DNA of 64,000 nucleotides from Calothrix membranacea FACHB-236 (GCF_014696315.1 NZ_JACJPX010000018.1:1-64000); one strand, 5' to 3'. Shown: positions 46,484 through 55,707, counted from the first letter of the stretch. A program made the numbers and translations. Notes: a model not told the origin generated them from the sequence alone.

Positions 46484-47224
46484 ATGAAACCTACGTTACG
46501 TCACATTTTAAACCTCAAGAAACAGTACAGCCATCTACCATTTTTTGATTTTTTACGGGATGAGACCTTATCAGCTCGTCAGCGGCTAGAATTTTACCCC
46601 TGTATGGCTCCTTTTATCATGAGCTTTGGCGATCTAAATCGCTACGTTATGCGCCAAGAACCAACCGCAGATCCTTATCAGGCAATGGTGAACGAACATT
46701 CCTATGAGGACGATCATCACTGGCCTTGGTATTTGGAAGACTTTATCAAATTGGGCTTTGATCGCGAAAAAATCTCGGCTACTGAGTCTTTACAGTTTTT
46801 CTGGGGCGATCACACAGCAGTGAATCGTCTATTATCACACAAGCTAGCTCATTTGATTTATAGTTCATCGAGTATTGTACGTCTAGCTATTATCGAAGCC
46901 ATTGAAGAAACAGGCAACGTTTTGTTTGAACTGATGGGCAAATTAGCAAAACAAATTGAAGCCGAAACAGGTATAGAATTACGCTACTGTGGGGAATTCC
47001 ATTTTAGTAAAGAATCTGGTCATGCGATGACAAACGACCATGCCATCCTGGCAGAGATTGAAATGGATGAACAAACACGTGCTGAGGCTATTGAAAAAGT
47101 CAATTTGGTGTTTGCTTGGTTTACACAATGGACTCAAGAATTATTAGCGTATGCCTTGCAAAACCTGAATCATCCCGATCGGCTACTCATATATCCTTTC
47201 CAAAAGGAGATGGCCTTGATTTAG
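46484..47224 (+). CDS. Haem-oxygenase-like (TenA/HDO superfamily) protein
   Basis: 246 residues from ATG 46484, chosen for its AGGAAAG ribosome site over ATG 46469. All-helical, with candidate metal ligands in patterns seen in haem-oxygenase-like diiron proteins: VNEHSYEDDHHWPWYLEDF, then HKLAHLIY, EAIEETGNVLFE, and GEFHFSKESGHAMTNDH. Members of this superfamily include haem oxygenase, TenA and diiron oxidases of natural-product pathways; which applies here cannot be told, and the presence of several His and Glu residues fits a diiron enzyme. The stop codon lies 27 nt before the start of the next gene, a TIM-barrel protein, so they form an operon. Confidence 0.65.
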   Translation: MKPTLRHILNLKKQYSHLPFFDFLRDETLSARQRLEFYPCMAPFIMSFGDLNRYVMRQEPTADPYQAMVNEHSYEDDHHWPWYLEDFIKLGFDREKISATESLQFFWGDHTAVNRLLSHKLAHLIYSSSSIVRLAIIEAIEETGNVLFELMGKLAKQIEAETGIELRYCGEFHFSKESGHAMTNDHAILAEIEMDEQTRAEAIEKVNLVFAWFTQWTQELLAYALQNLNHPDRLLIYPFQKEMALI

Positions 47225-47250
47225 TTGTACACAGTATTGAGAAGTTACCA

Positions 47251-48153
47251 ATGTCTCTAAATCTGAATTTATGTACGTCAACTTTACCCAACTTTTCGTT
47301 TATAGATGTAGTAGAAATCGCTTTAGCATCTGGTTATCATGGAATCGAACTGCGAGTTAGTGATGACTACCACAAAAGTTTGCAGGAGTTGAGCGCTCAA
47401 GGTACTTTCATTAAGAAACAATTGCAACAGGCGGATCTATCAGTACCAGTGCTCAACACCTACATACCCGTAGAAGACGATCGCTCCGTAGACCAACTGC
47501 TTGAATGCTGCCAGAAAATGGCTGTGCCAAAAGCACGCTTGGTTCTACCTAAAAGTTATGGTGCATCCGTAGCCAAAATTGCTAATGTTAAAGAAATCAT
47601 TCCTTCGTTTGAAGTCACTGACCGCGAACCAGTAGAGTTGATCAAAACTTTAAACAAAAAGCTACGCCAGATCGAACGCAAAGCTTACAAAGCAGGTGTC
47701 AAGATATTACTGGAATTGCACTGGGGAACGGTAATGAGTAGTTTTAGCAGCGCTTATCTGTTAACCTCCGACCTCGATCCTGGCTGTATCGCGATTACTT
47801 TCGACCCCGCCAATATGATGGTGGAAGGCAAAGAAGATTGGGAGTTTGGTTTGAAGTTAATCGGTTCCCATATCGATAACATCCATGTGAAAAATATATC
47901 TTGGTTCTCTAGTAACAAAGGCTGGTCTTGGGAATGGGCACCCGTTGGTACTGGGATGGTAAATTGGCCCGAACTCATCTGCTTGCTCAACCGCAACCGA
48001 TATTCGGGTGATTACGCCATTGAGGATTTCCTAGTTCCTAATCACAGCAAGCAGGCAGCGATCGCTTACTTGTGTTCAGTGCATAATGAATTCCATAAAA
48101 TTTACGAAAATATGAGTGCAACTATTTTACAATCGCTCATCTGTAAGATTTAA
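47251..48153 (+). CDS. Sugar phosphate isomerase/epimerase-like TIM-barrel protein
   Basis: 300 residues from the ATG at 47251, with GAGAAG 9 nt upstream; an open extension to 47116 overlaps the preceding gene and is not coding. It is an AP-endonuclease-2/xylose-isomerase-like barrel: VEIALASGYHGIELRVSDDY, VKILLELHWGTVMSS (metal Glu), CIAITFDPANMMVEG, SHIDNIHVKNISW (His) and DYAIEDF (Glu). Such proteins isomerise or epimerise sugars, or act on other small polar substrates with divalent metals. It is 27 nt after the haem-oxygenase-like gene; the pair probably acts in one pathway. The substrate is unknown. Confidence 0.8.
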   Translation: MSLNLNLCTSTLPNFSFIDVVEIALASGYHGIELRVSDDYHKSLQELSAQGTFIKKQLQQADLSVPVLNTYIPVEDDRSVDQLLECCQKMAVPKARLVLPKSYGASVAKIANVKEIIPSFEVTDREPVELIKTLNKKLRQIERKAYKAGVKILLELHWGTVMSSFSSAYLLTSDLDPGCIAITFDPANMMVEGKEDWEFGLKLIGSHIDNIHVKNISWFSSNKGWSWEWAPVGTGMVNWPELICLLNRNRYSGDYAIEDFLVPNHSKQAAIAYLCSVHNEFHKIYENMSATILQSLICKI

Positions 48154-48255
48154 AAATAAAGCGCCTTTTTTCTATCAGTTAAAATACTCAAAGCACTCTT
48201 ACTAAAGAAAAGCAGATAAGCTATTCTGCTTTTAAGTTGCACAATTCCTCATGAG

Positions 48256-48297
48256 GGCTGTTGACGGTTGACCGTTGACAGTCAACTGTTAACAGCC
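48256..48297. repeat. Inverted repeat in the 48154-48501 spacer
   Basis: GGCTGTT (48256-48262) pairs with AACAGCC (48291-48297), enclosing GTTGACAGTCAAC-type palindromic DNA. A C/G-run repeat (CCTCCCCTTACCAAGGGGAG) follows at about 48373. The spacer separates the TIM-barrel gene from the exporter gene; no other gene is seen. Confidence 0.7.
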
Positions 48298-48501
48298 TTC
48301 TTGAGTAGTTATGCACTTTAGGCGCGCATTATAGCAATTCCCAAGCAAATGAAATACACCCCACCCGCGCTATCGCGCACCCTCCCCTTACCAAGGGGAG
48401 GGTTGGGGAGGGGTAATTTCGTACTTCACCAGACTGAGAAACGCTATAGCTTAGCAGAAGGATTAATCTTCAAAGTTGTGAACAACTAAAAAGCTGACAA
48501 A

Positions 48502-49728
48502 ATGCGAATTCAACCCAAATCTCTGGGCTTTACAATCCTGCTGGGGGCGCTTTCTGCACTACCGCCTTTGTCAATCGATATGGGGCTACCAGCATTTCCT
48601 CAGATTGGTGCGGCGCTTTCCACTTCACCAGGGGCGGTGGGATTAACACTTAGTTTGTTTATGCTTGGTTTTGCGATCGCGCAGCTTGGTTTTGGCCCGC
48701 TTTCAGATCGTTATGGACGCAGACCCGTTTTACTAGCTGGCTGTGGAATCTTTGCATTGGCTGGTGCAATCTGTGCTGTGGCACCATCAATTGAGACTTT
48801 GATTGCTTGGCGTTTAGTTCAGGGTGCTGGTGCTGGTGCTGGTATGGTGGTGACGTTGGCAATTGTCCGCGATTTATTCGAGGGGTCAGAAGCACGGGCG
48901 CAACTTTCTTACGTCAACTTGGTGATGAGTGTAGCACCAATGATTGCACCGACAATTGGTGGGTGGGTTTTGGCAATTGTCGGTTGGCGAGGAATTTATG
49001 GTGTGCTGGCTGTAGGAGGATTACTGCTGGTACTGGCTGTTGCTTTCTCCTTGAGTGAGTCTCTAGACAAGCGTGATGTCAATGCAATTAAACCACGTCG
49101 GCTAATCAAGAATTACGGAAAAATTCTCACCAATCCCATTTGTCTTAGCTATGCCCTGGTCAATGCACTGTACTTTGGGTGTATGTTTGCCTACGTTGCC
49201 GGCTCGCCACTAGTGATGCTCAACGTTTTCGGTGTCTCAACCACAGTCTACGGTTGGCTATTTGCATCCACCGCCTTCGGAATTACGGTCGGTTCATTCC
49301 TGAATGGGCGCTTGAGTATCCAAGGTGTGCCACCTTCACGATTATTGAGTGTTAGCTTAATTGTTGGTGTCGTTTCCACGATAGCACTTGTGGTTGTGTC
49401 AATGAGTAGTGCAGCGCAAGTTGCTACCCTGATGCCGTTGCTAGTGCTGAATACCTTTTGTCGCGGAATAGTTTCACCGAATGCGATGCATAGTGCCATC
49501 CAGCCAGTACCAGAAAATGCCGGAGTTGCAGCCGCAGTAGTCGGATTTCTGCAAATGCTAGGCGGCTCACTAGCTAGTGGGTTAGTGGCTTTTCTTTATG
49601 ATGGACACAGCGCAATCGCTATGTCTGGTGTTATGGCAGCATTTGCAATCAGCGCTTATGCCGTCTATACGATATGGGCACGCCCCGCTGAACGCCATTT
49701 TGCACTACACGGTGGTACAAAAAATTAG
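48502..49728 (+). CDS. Bcr/CflA family MFS exporter
   Basis: 408 residues with about 12 membrane spans. The loop 2-3 motif GFGPLSDRYGRRPVLLAG is the major-facilitator signature, and WRLVQGAGAGAGMVVTLAIVRD is the motif of the drug-exporter (Bcr/CflA, DHA1) subfamily, as is APMIAPTIGGWVL. Such proteins export drugs, sulfonamides or small metabolites by proton antiport. It lies 348 bp downstream of the haem-oxygenase-like/TIM-barrel pair on the same strand and may export their product; the gap contains repeats, so co-transcription is uncertain. Confidence 0.9.
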   Translation: MRIQPKSLGFTILLGALSALPPLSIDMGLPAFPQIGAALSTSPGAVGLTLSLFMLGFAIAQLGFGPLSDRYGRRPVLLAGCGIFALAGAICAVAPSIETLIAWRLVQGAGAGAGMVVTLAIVRDLFEGSEARAQLSYVNLVMSVAPMIAPTIGGWVLAIVGWRGIYGVLAVGGLLLVLAVAFSLSESLDKRDVNAIKPRRLIKNYGKILTNPICLSYALVNALYFGCMFAYVAGSPLVMLNVFGVSTTVYGWLFASTAFGITVGSFLNGRLSIQGVPPSRLLSVSLIVGVVSTIALVVVSMSSAAQVATLMPLLVLNTFCRGIVSPNAMHSAIQPVPENAGVAAAVVGFLQMLGGSLASGLVAFLYDGHSAIAMSGVMAAFAISAYAVYTIWARPAERHFALHGGTKN

Positions 49729-49830
49729 CTAGGGTCGAGGGAATTTATTGTTAAACTCCCCCTGCCATCCGAAACCGTGCTTGTGCTAGGGTAGGTAGCC
49801 AGCGATTTACCAGTATACAGAGGATACTCT

Positions 49831-49866
49831 AGTGCAAGGCATCACTGTCATGAGCCAAAAGACAGT
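49831..49866 (+). mobile_element. IS66-type 5' end relic, copy 2
   Basis: AGTGC-AGGCATCACTGTC and ATGAGCCAAAAGACAGT match 26061-26096, the bases around the start of the IS66-type transposase relic. After this stretch the similarity ends, so only about 36 bp of the insertion sequence remain. The rest of the 49729-50067 spacer holds (CCCTGCT)-type heptamers at about 49981-50009 and no gene. Confidence 0.65.
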
Positions 49867-50067
49867 CTTTGCCCCTAAGTTCGGGATTGTCCTTTGCTAA
49901 GATTTAGCAGACTTCACCCAACTGGTAAGTAGCCGTCATGAACTGGGTACACCAGAACACATGAAAAATTCATTAATCCCCCTTGCTCCCTGCTCCCTGC
50001 CCCCCTGCTTTTTCAAGCTAGGGTCTGCTGAAAAAGTCATTCCAAGGCAAGAGAATTGGAAGCCTTC

Positions 50068-52353
50068 CTAAAGACTAATTGCAACTTGATATAAAGATTG
50101 AATGTTTTGTCCATCTTGAGGATACTCAACCACAGCACAATTGCAAACTGCTTGAAAGCGATCGCCATTGGCGGCGGTGAATATTTGCTGGCGGATAGTA
50201 GTTAAAATATTACCCAAGCGGTCTTTTACTTCTAGTTTTGTTAACCCAGAAAATCCGATTACAAATTCTCCATTGCCCCAATAACCGAGAACTTCGCCAC
50301 TACAAAATGCTGATTGAAATAGACGACTCCATCGTTGCAATACTTGGTTACCAGTTTCATGTCCATACTTGCTATTGATTTGGCGTAAATCAGTTACACT
50401 CAATATCGCCAAGCAAAGGGAATGCTGATGTTTCTGGGCTTGAGCAATTAACTGCTGCAAGTCGCGGCTAGACTGTAACTGATTTGCTAATCCGGTGAGA
50501 GGATCTTTAGTGGAAAGCGACTGGAGTAAGCGACTGCGTTCTAAGCGATGATTAATGCGCGCTAACAGTTCTGCGCCTACCACTGGTTTAATTACATAGT
50601 CATCTCCCCCAACCGCAAACACTTGCTGCACGGTTTCGATGTCGCGGTGTGCGGTGAGAAACACAATCGGCAATTCCTGCCATTGCGGATCTGTGCGAAC
50701 TGCTTGGCATAATTCTATGCCACTGATATCGGGCATTTCCACATCCAAAATCAACAAATCTGGTGTGGTAGATTGCAGTACTTCCCAAAAACGTAACGGC
50801 TTGTCTAATGCTGTCACCCGCATACCCCAAGGTTCCAACATTGAACGCAATGCGGCTAAAATTACAGGATCGTCATCGACAACCAAGACATTCACTCGTA
50901 AATCGTGAGTGCGCTGTAATAGTTGAGATGCAACATCCCAAATTTGAACAGATGTTACAGGTTGAGCCAGAAAACCCCGTGCGCCATACTGCGCCAAAGT
51001 TACGCGTTCTGCTAACTCATCAGCAGCTAGTACCAAAACGGGTATAGGCGGAGTCCGAGTAGCTAAATCGGATAGCAGCGCCAAACTTTCTTGTCGATGT
51101 CCCAGTTCACTGACATTTAACACTACTAAATCTGGTGATGTTGTTTGTAGTAGGTTTTTGGCCTCCTCTAACTTGGTAATTTGCTGCCAGTCTATACCTA
51201 AGTTTCCAACAAGTTGTTGTAACTGCGAACTCAGTTGCGGATTGGGGTCAATTAATAGCAATCGCTGACTAATTTCCTCAGCAATTAAAGTCGTAGTGGG
51301 ATGGGACTTTTGCCCCATTAAGTTGATTAAGTTACCCAACTCTTGAATTTGCGATCGCAATTGCGTTTTTTGAGCAGCAGATAATTTAGCATTTCTCCCC
51401 AAAATCTGCTCAATCTCCCGCGCTATCTGAGTACCCGTTTCTAGCTCAAACATTCCTAAGACACCAGCTAGCTTATGGGCTTCTTTTTCTGCGGATTTGT
51501 GTAACTCTTGAGGTAACTCCCCAGTCAGTGCGGCTGCGGCTTCTTGCAGTACCGCCATCCGTTGCTGCATCAACCCTTCATATTGATGCCACAACTTACT
51601 CATTGCTTGGTTGAATTGCTGTTGAATATTAGAGACAGGTAATTTTGCTTTCTCCTCTCTTCTCTGCTCCCCTGCTTCTTTGACCGCAGGGTGCAATCGA
51701 TATCCCAACCCATATACATTTTCAATCCAATCGACTGCGCCGACTGCTTTCAACTTTTGCCGCAAGCCCTTAATGTGCGATTTAACACTTTCTTCTTGGG
51801 GTGGGTCGTCAAAAGTCCAGAGATGCTCGATAATATTTCCCCGGCTAAAAACTCGGGAAGGATTGCGAATAAATAACTCTAGCAAGCTATATTCTTTTGG
51901 TGTTAAATCCAGCAGTTTATCGTTAAATGTTACTTGGCAACTACTTGGATCGATACGTAATCCCCCAATTTCCAGTAATAGAGAAACAGGAGTATCCCCC
52001 CGACGTAACAGCGCCCTCACCCTGGCTTGCAGTTCTCCTAAATCTAAAGGTTTGATGAGATAATCATCAGCACCAGCATCAAGCCCACGAATGCGATCGC
52101 TAGTTGCATCTTTGGCGGTAATTAACAAAATCGGAGTGGAATTGCCAGCAGAACGTAAGCGTTGACATAAACTAATACCATCCAGTTTCGGCAATCCCAC
52201 ATCTATTAATATCAAGTCATAGTTATAAGCTTGACTATATTCCCAACCTGCATATCCATCTGGCGCGATGTCAACAACATAGTTATTTTGGGTTAAAGAA
52301 TTCGCTAAGACACTTACTAAAATCTCGTCGTCTTCAATCAGCAAGATTTTCAT
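50068..52353 (-). CDS. Multi-domain response regulator: REC-OmpR wHTH-HPt-REC-REC-degenerate GGDEF
   Basis: 761 residues. Receiver 1 (about 1-115, LIEDDE, phospho-Asp in LILIDVGLPKLDG, Lys in DDYLIKPLD); OmpR/PhoB winged helix (about 130-225, LTPKEYSLLELFIRNPSRVF, GLRQKLKAVGAVDWIENVYG); HPt domain (about 245-345, KSAEKEAHKLAGVLGMFELE, His in EAHKLAG); a receiver-like domain lacking the usual acidic pocket (LLLIDPNPQLSSQ, VVLNVSE); a full receiver (VLVVDDDPVILAAL, LLILDVEMPDISG); and a C-terminal GGDEF-like domain (STKDPLTGLANQLQSSRDLQ) whose signature is GNGEF, so cyclase activity is doubtful. It lies directly downstream of the lipid gene cluster on the same strand. As the only DNA-binding regulator near it, it is a candidate for the 11-bp-period operators there. 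Confidence 0.92.
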   Translation of the reverse strand: MKILLIEDDEILVSVLANSLTQNNYVVDIAPDGYAGWEYSQAYNYDLILIDVGLPKLDGISLCQRLRSAGNSTPILLITAKDATSDRIRGLDAGADDYLIKPLDLGELQARVRALLRRGDTPVSLLLEIGGLRIDPSSCQVTFNDKLLDLTPKEYSLLELFIRNPSRVFSRGNIIEHLWTFDDPPQEESVKSHIKGLRQKLKAVGAVDWIENVYGLGYRLHPAVKEAGEQRREEKAKLPVSNIQQQFNQAMSKLWHQYEGLMQQRMAVLQEAAAALTGELPQELHKSAEKEAHKLAGVLGMFELETGTQIAREIEQILGRNAKLSAAQKTQLRSQIQELGNLINLMGQKSHPTTTLIAEEISQRLLLIDPNPQLSSQLQQLVGNLGIDWQQITKLEEAKNLLQTTSPDLVVLNVSELGHRQESLALLSDLATRTPPIPVLVLAADELAERVTLAQYGARGFLAQPVTSVQIWDVASQLLQRTHDLRVNVLVVDDDPVILAALRSMLEPWGMRVTALDKPLRFWEVLQSTTPDLLILDVEMPDISGIELCQAVRTDPQWQELPIVFLTAHRDIETVQQVFAVGGDDYVIKPVVGAELLARINHRLERSRLLQSLSTKDPLTGLANQLQSSRDLQQLIAQAQKHQHSLCLAILSVTDLRQINSKYGHETGNQVLQRWSRLFQSAFCSGEVLGYWGNGEFVIGFSGLTKLEVKDRLGNILTTIRQQIFTAANGDRFQAVCNCAVVEYPQDGQNIQSLYQVAISL

Positions 52354-52587
52354 TAATCAATTAAGTAACTCGGTGTTAAAAATTATCGTTATGGTAAGGT
52401 AGGAGGCAGAAGGGAATATGCACCTAGACCTGTATCAATCATCATAATGTGTATTGGTTCTTTTGTACCACTGTGAAATTGATACTTGTATAGGAATCAA
52501 CAGCTTGACTTTCATGTAAAACTCGCCGGACAGAATCTTCTGCCCGGCAGACTTTACTTTAATACCAGTTTCGCATTGGTAATAGAT

Positions 52588-52725
52588 TATACCAATTCAA
52601 ATAATGTTTGCGAGAGATAAATTCTTTGTAAGGGCACGGCATCCGCAATCTTTTGGCATAGCAAATATCTTACTGGTGCCGTGCCCCTACCCAGCTGTCG
52701 CATTCTTTTTTCAAAATGGTATTAA
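52588..52725. mobile_element. MITE-like element, family B copy 2 (inverted)
   Basis: TATACCAATTCAAATAATGTTTG at the left and GTCGCATTCTTTTTTCAAAATGGTATTA at the right are the reverse complement of the ends at 39039-39142. The interior (GGGCACGGCATCC...GGTGCCGTGCCC) forms its own hairpin. It lies in the 384-bp spacer downstream of the flavin monooxygenase; the rest of that spacer shows no gene. Confidence 0.7.
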
Positions 52726-52737
52726 ATCTCGGACATC

Positions 52738-54123
52738 CTAGGAAAATTCTGGATTTATTAATTTTGAATTTTGTAGCGCTTTGCGCTTTCCGAAGGGTAT
52801 GTTGAATTTTGAATTGTTATGTCTGCGTCCTTTTTTGATTTCTTTTTTAATTTCATCGATGTAAGGACAAAAATCTACTTGCATTGTGTGGCGTTTGGAA
52901 TTGACATACTGTTTTTGCATCAGTCGCCGTTCTTTTTCTATATGCCGTAACATCGCTGCTTTGCTAGGTAAACTCACATTTCCAGCTATCACTTCCACAA
53001 TCCACTTCGATTGCCACTCAGCTAAAGGCATAATTGCACCTATGGGCTGCAACAAACCAATAAAGTAAAGATTGGGATGTTCTGGGTGTACAACTCGCTT
53101 GTACAAAGGAAATTCATTGTCTTCGGGATTAATGAAGCCTTTGTCAAAAAACGGAAAAGCAATTTTATAGCCTGTACCATAAATAATGATATCTATTGGC
53201 AGTTCTGTACCATCTTCAAACCGCACGCGATCGCCTGCAAGTTCTTTAATATTTGGTTTGATTTTTACCCTACCATAGCCGACAAAATTCAGTAATTCTG
53301 AGGAGATTGTCGGATGTTCGCTCAAGAATTTATGGGTGGGATTAGGAAACCCGTATGCAGATTGCGACCCGCGAGCTAGGTATAACAGGATTTGACCATA
53401 TAATCGCCGCAATGGTAATGGCAAGGCAAAAAATAAAGGTGTGAGATAACTATCAAGGGTTCTGCCTAAAATATACTTCGGTAACACATAGGCACTGCGA
53501 CGAGTTGAAAGGTAAGTTTGATTTGCTACTCGTGAAGTTTCACAAGCGATATCACAAGCTGAATTACCCACACCCACAACTAAAACATTCTTGTCATCCA
53601 TGCCTGCTGGAGTTTTATAGTCATGGGTGTGCATTGTCTTCCCAGTAAATTCTCCCGGGAATTTAGGCATATTTGGGTACCAGTGATGACCATTAGCCAC
53701 AATTACTGCACCATAGCGCTGTGTTCGTTCCCCGTTGGCGTTTTTGATAGTCACATCGTAAGTACCATCGCCAACTGGCGCGACACGAGAAACTTCTGTT
53801 TTGAAGGTAATTTTGTCTCGAAACCCAAAATGGTCAACATAAGACTCGAAATATTGCAGAACTTGGCTATGATTGGCATACTGCGGGTAATCCTCCGGCA
53901 TAGGAAAATCAGAGTAAGCCATTTGTCCCTTAGATGAATTGATATGCAAGGACTTATAAGCTGAAGACATCCCGTTATCATTCATGTAGCGCCAGTTACC
54001 GCCAATCCCAGAACCTTTTTCAAAGCAGTCAAAGGGAATACCACGCTCATGCAAGACTTTAGCAGCAGCAATTCCAGATGAACCAGCACCAATAATACAA
54101 ACGCGCTCAATAGTTATATTCAT
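52738..54123 (-). CDS. Flavin-containing monooxygenase
   Basis: 461 residues. FAD-binding GAGSSGIAAAKVLHERGIPF then EKGSGIGGNWRY; NADPH-binding VGVGNSACDIACETSR; the FMO-type segment FPGEFTGKTMHTHDY; and the ATG-like motif IIIYGTGYKIAFPFFD. These enzymes oxygenate soft nucleophiles, carry out Baeyer-Villiger reactions, or hydroxylate N- or lipid-linked groups. The start has GAGGAATT before ATG. It follows the alpha/beta hydrolase gene after a 219-bp spacer holding a repeat, so it may have its own promoter; no TTCTCCCC box is present. Its place at the end of the fatty-acid cluster suggests late oxidation of the lipid product, which is inference. Confidence 0.88.
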   Translation of the reverse strand: MNITIERVCIIGAGSSGIAAAKVLHERGIPFDCFEKGSGIGGNWRYMNDNGMSSAYKSLHINSSKGQMAYSDFPMPEDYPQYANHSQVLQYFESYVDHFGFRDKITFKTEVSRVAPVGDGTYDVTIKNANGERTQRYGAVIVANGHHWYPNMPKFPGEFTGKTMHTHDYKTPAGMDDKNVLVVGVGNSACDIACETSRVANQTYLSTRRSAYVLPKYILGRTLDSYLTPLFFALPLPLRRLYGQILLYLARGSQSAYGFPNPTHKFLSEHPTISSELLNFVGYGRVKIKPNIKELAGDRVRFEDGTELPIDIIIYGTGYKIAFPFFDKGFINPEDNEFPLYKRVVHPEHPNLYFIGLLQPIGAIMPLAEWQSKWIVEVIAGNVSLPSKAAMLRHIEKERRLMQKQYVNSKRHTMQVDFCPYIDEIKKEIKKGRRHNNSKFNIPFGKRKALQNSKLINPEFS

Positions 54124-54289
54124 AATTCCTCAAAATCTCTGATTCTTAATCTTTTCTCTCTGTGTTCTCTGCGGTTTGTAAAAATTCCTAGCAGATAAAT
54201 GTAATAATCAAAGCGGCATTTTAAGTGAGTCGGTGGAAATAAACCAAACCATGTTAAGAAACGTAAATAGGCTTGAAATCCTTACCAAT

Positions 54290-54342
54290 GACCAATGACA
54301 AAGGACAGCCTCAGCCAGTTATCTTTAATTTCGCTGACCTAC
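54290..54342 (-). repeat. Stop-codon-linked repeat, copy 2
   Basis: Minus strand: TAGGTCAGCGAAATTAAA GATAACTGGCTGAGGCTGTCC, starting one base after the TAA of the alpha/beta hydrolase, then TTTGTCATT heptamers. Nearly identical to the copy after the stop codon at 62155. Confidence 0.85.
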
Positions 54343-55203
54343 TTATAGCTTTTTTTCTATTATCCAACTTGTTAAAAGATTTTGGTAAGCTAGCGATCGC
54401 TCTGCAAAAAACATATGCCCCATGCCCTCGAATACAATTAATTCAGCCTCAGGAATTTGACTAGCAATGAATTTTGCTTGCGCCAGGGGGATAACTGGAT
54501 CGCGATCGCCACTTAAAATCAACGTAGGTGCTTGAATCTTGGGTAACAGATGGCTAATATCCATGTCTGCGAACCACTCAAACAAGTCAACAATATTGTT
54601 GAGATTGTGTTTGATGACATCTGGATAGACTGCATCAACAGTAGTTTCTAGGGTAGGTGCATTCCAATAAGCTTTGCGATCGCCTACGTTTATACTACAC
54701 CCCAACTTATAGACAAATGGATTAAGCTTGAGCGCTTTGCAGAACATTTTACAAAGTAACTTACCCATTACACCATTTTGCGCCTGCCGCTGTAACCATC
54801 CCAAAAAACCATGCCATTGTCCTTGAGAAAAGCCAGAAATACAGAAAACACCTTTAATTTGGCTAGGAAAATGAGCCGCAAGATTTAAAGCTGCAAACCC
54901 ACCTGTGGAGTATCCTACTAAAGCCACTGGCTGCTTACCTACCAACTTTTGAATTGCATTCATTAAGATATCAGCTAGCATATCTGCTGTTAATAATTCA
55001 GGTTGATAGTAGTCTGGATAATGACCAGGTAAACTCAGAGAATACCAAGGTATATTTTCTTTAACTATGGCAGGTAAATTCGGTATCCAAAAGTTAGCGG
55101 ATAGCGTTATGCCATGTAGAAAAATAATTGGTATCCCTGGTTGATTCTGATTTTCGCCTAGCGCCATTAATCGATGTTCGCCAACTTCAATGTACTGTGA
55201 CAT
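54343..55203 (-). CDS. Alpha/beta hydrolase
   Basis: 286 residues. Oxyanion motif IIFLHGITLSANFW; nucleophile elbow VALVGYSTGGFAALNLA with Ser in GYSTG; acid in LILSGDRDPVIPL; catalytic His in FEGMGHMFFAE. It starts inside the upstream lipocalin-like gene (17-nt overlap), so the two are translationally coupled. In the cluster context it is a good candidate for a thioesterase that releases the finished acyl chain from the carrier protein, but a lipase or esterase is equally possible from the sequence. Confidence 0.88.
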   Translation of the reverse strand: MSQYIEVGEHRLMALGENQNQPGIPIIFLHGITLSANFWIPNLPAIVKENIPWYSLSLPGHYPDYYQPELLTADMLADILMNAIQKLVGKQPVALVGYSTGGFAALNLAAHFPSQIKGVFCISGFSQGQWHGFLGWLQRQAQNGVMGKLLCKMFCKALKLNPFVYKLGCSINVGDRKAYWNAPTLETTVDAVYPDVIKHNLNNIVDLFEWFADMDISHLLPKIQAPTLILSGDRDPVIPLAQAKFIASQIPEAELIVFEGMGHMFFAERSLAYQNLLTSWIIEKKL

Positions 55204-55660
55204 GAGAAGTAACTAATTCTTTTTCTGGCTTTATGTTAGCTACACGCTGCCAAATTAAGCTACCAACAATCTCAACACCATTAACAAGTATAGGAGGCGT
55301 GCTCAAAGTCAATAACTCACCATTTAATTGCACATACCTGACTTGATTTGCTCCTACCCAGTTCGGGAAGAAACTTACTTCCACATGATGCACAACTTGA
55401 TTTTCTTGGATTTCATAAGTACCACAATAGGAAACATAACTATCAGCCGCCGCCACCTTTTCTTCCACAGTACCCGCAGCAATATCCCCAGCTTGAAATT
55501 GAAGGCGATTCGCTCTCATCATCGCTACAGAAACATAGCCATTATCTGTATAAATGATGTACCCACTGGGGTTTTCACCCAAAGGATAAAAAATTTGACC
55601 ATTTGCTGTTCTAGTTTCACAGCTAACCAGTTTCCAAGTACCTACTAGATTATTTCTCAT
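55187..55660 (-). CDS. Lipocalin-like domain protein
   Basis: 157 residues, beta-rich, of the lipocalin-5 type (PF13924): NNLVGTWKLVSCETRTANGQ, then YPLGENPSGYIIYTDNGYVS, SYCGTYEIQENQVVHHVEVS and WQRVA near the end. The fold is a small barrel that could hold a lipophilic ligand or shape a cyclisation reaction; relatives are seen in polyketide and lipid clusters. It follows the methyltransferase gene by 47 nt and overlaps the hydrolase gene by 17 nt, so it belongs to this operon. Confidence 0.8.
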   Translation of the reverse strand: MRNNLVGTWKLVSCETRTANGQIFYPLGENPSGYIIYTDNGYVSVAMMRANRLQFQAGDIAAGTVEEKVAAADSYVSYCGTYEIQENQVVHHVEVSFFPNWVGANQVRYVQLNGELLTLSTPPILVNGVEIVGSLIWQRVANIKPEKELVTSHVTVH

Positions 55661-55707
55661 TTTCTTGAATATACTATTTGCTTTGATGGGTGAAAGCCTG
55701 TTAACTT

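Noticed and set aside
47116-47250. N-terminal extension of the TIM-barrel gene
   Set aside because: The extension overlaps the end of the haem-oxygenase-like gene and shows no homology; ATG 47251 has a ribosome site and begins the barrel.
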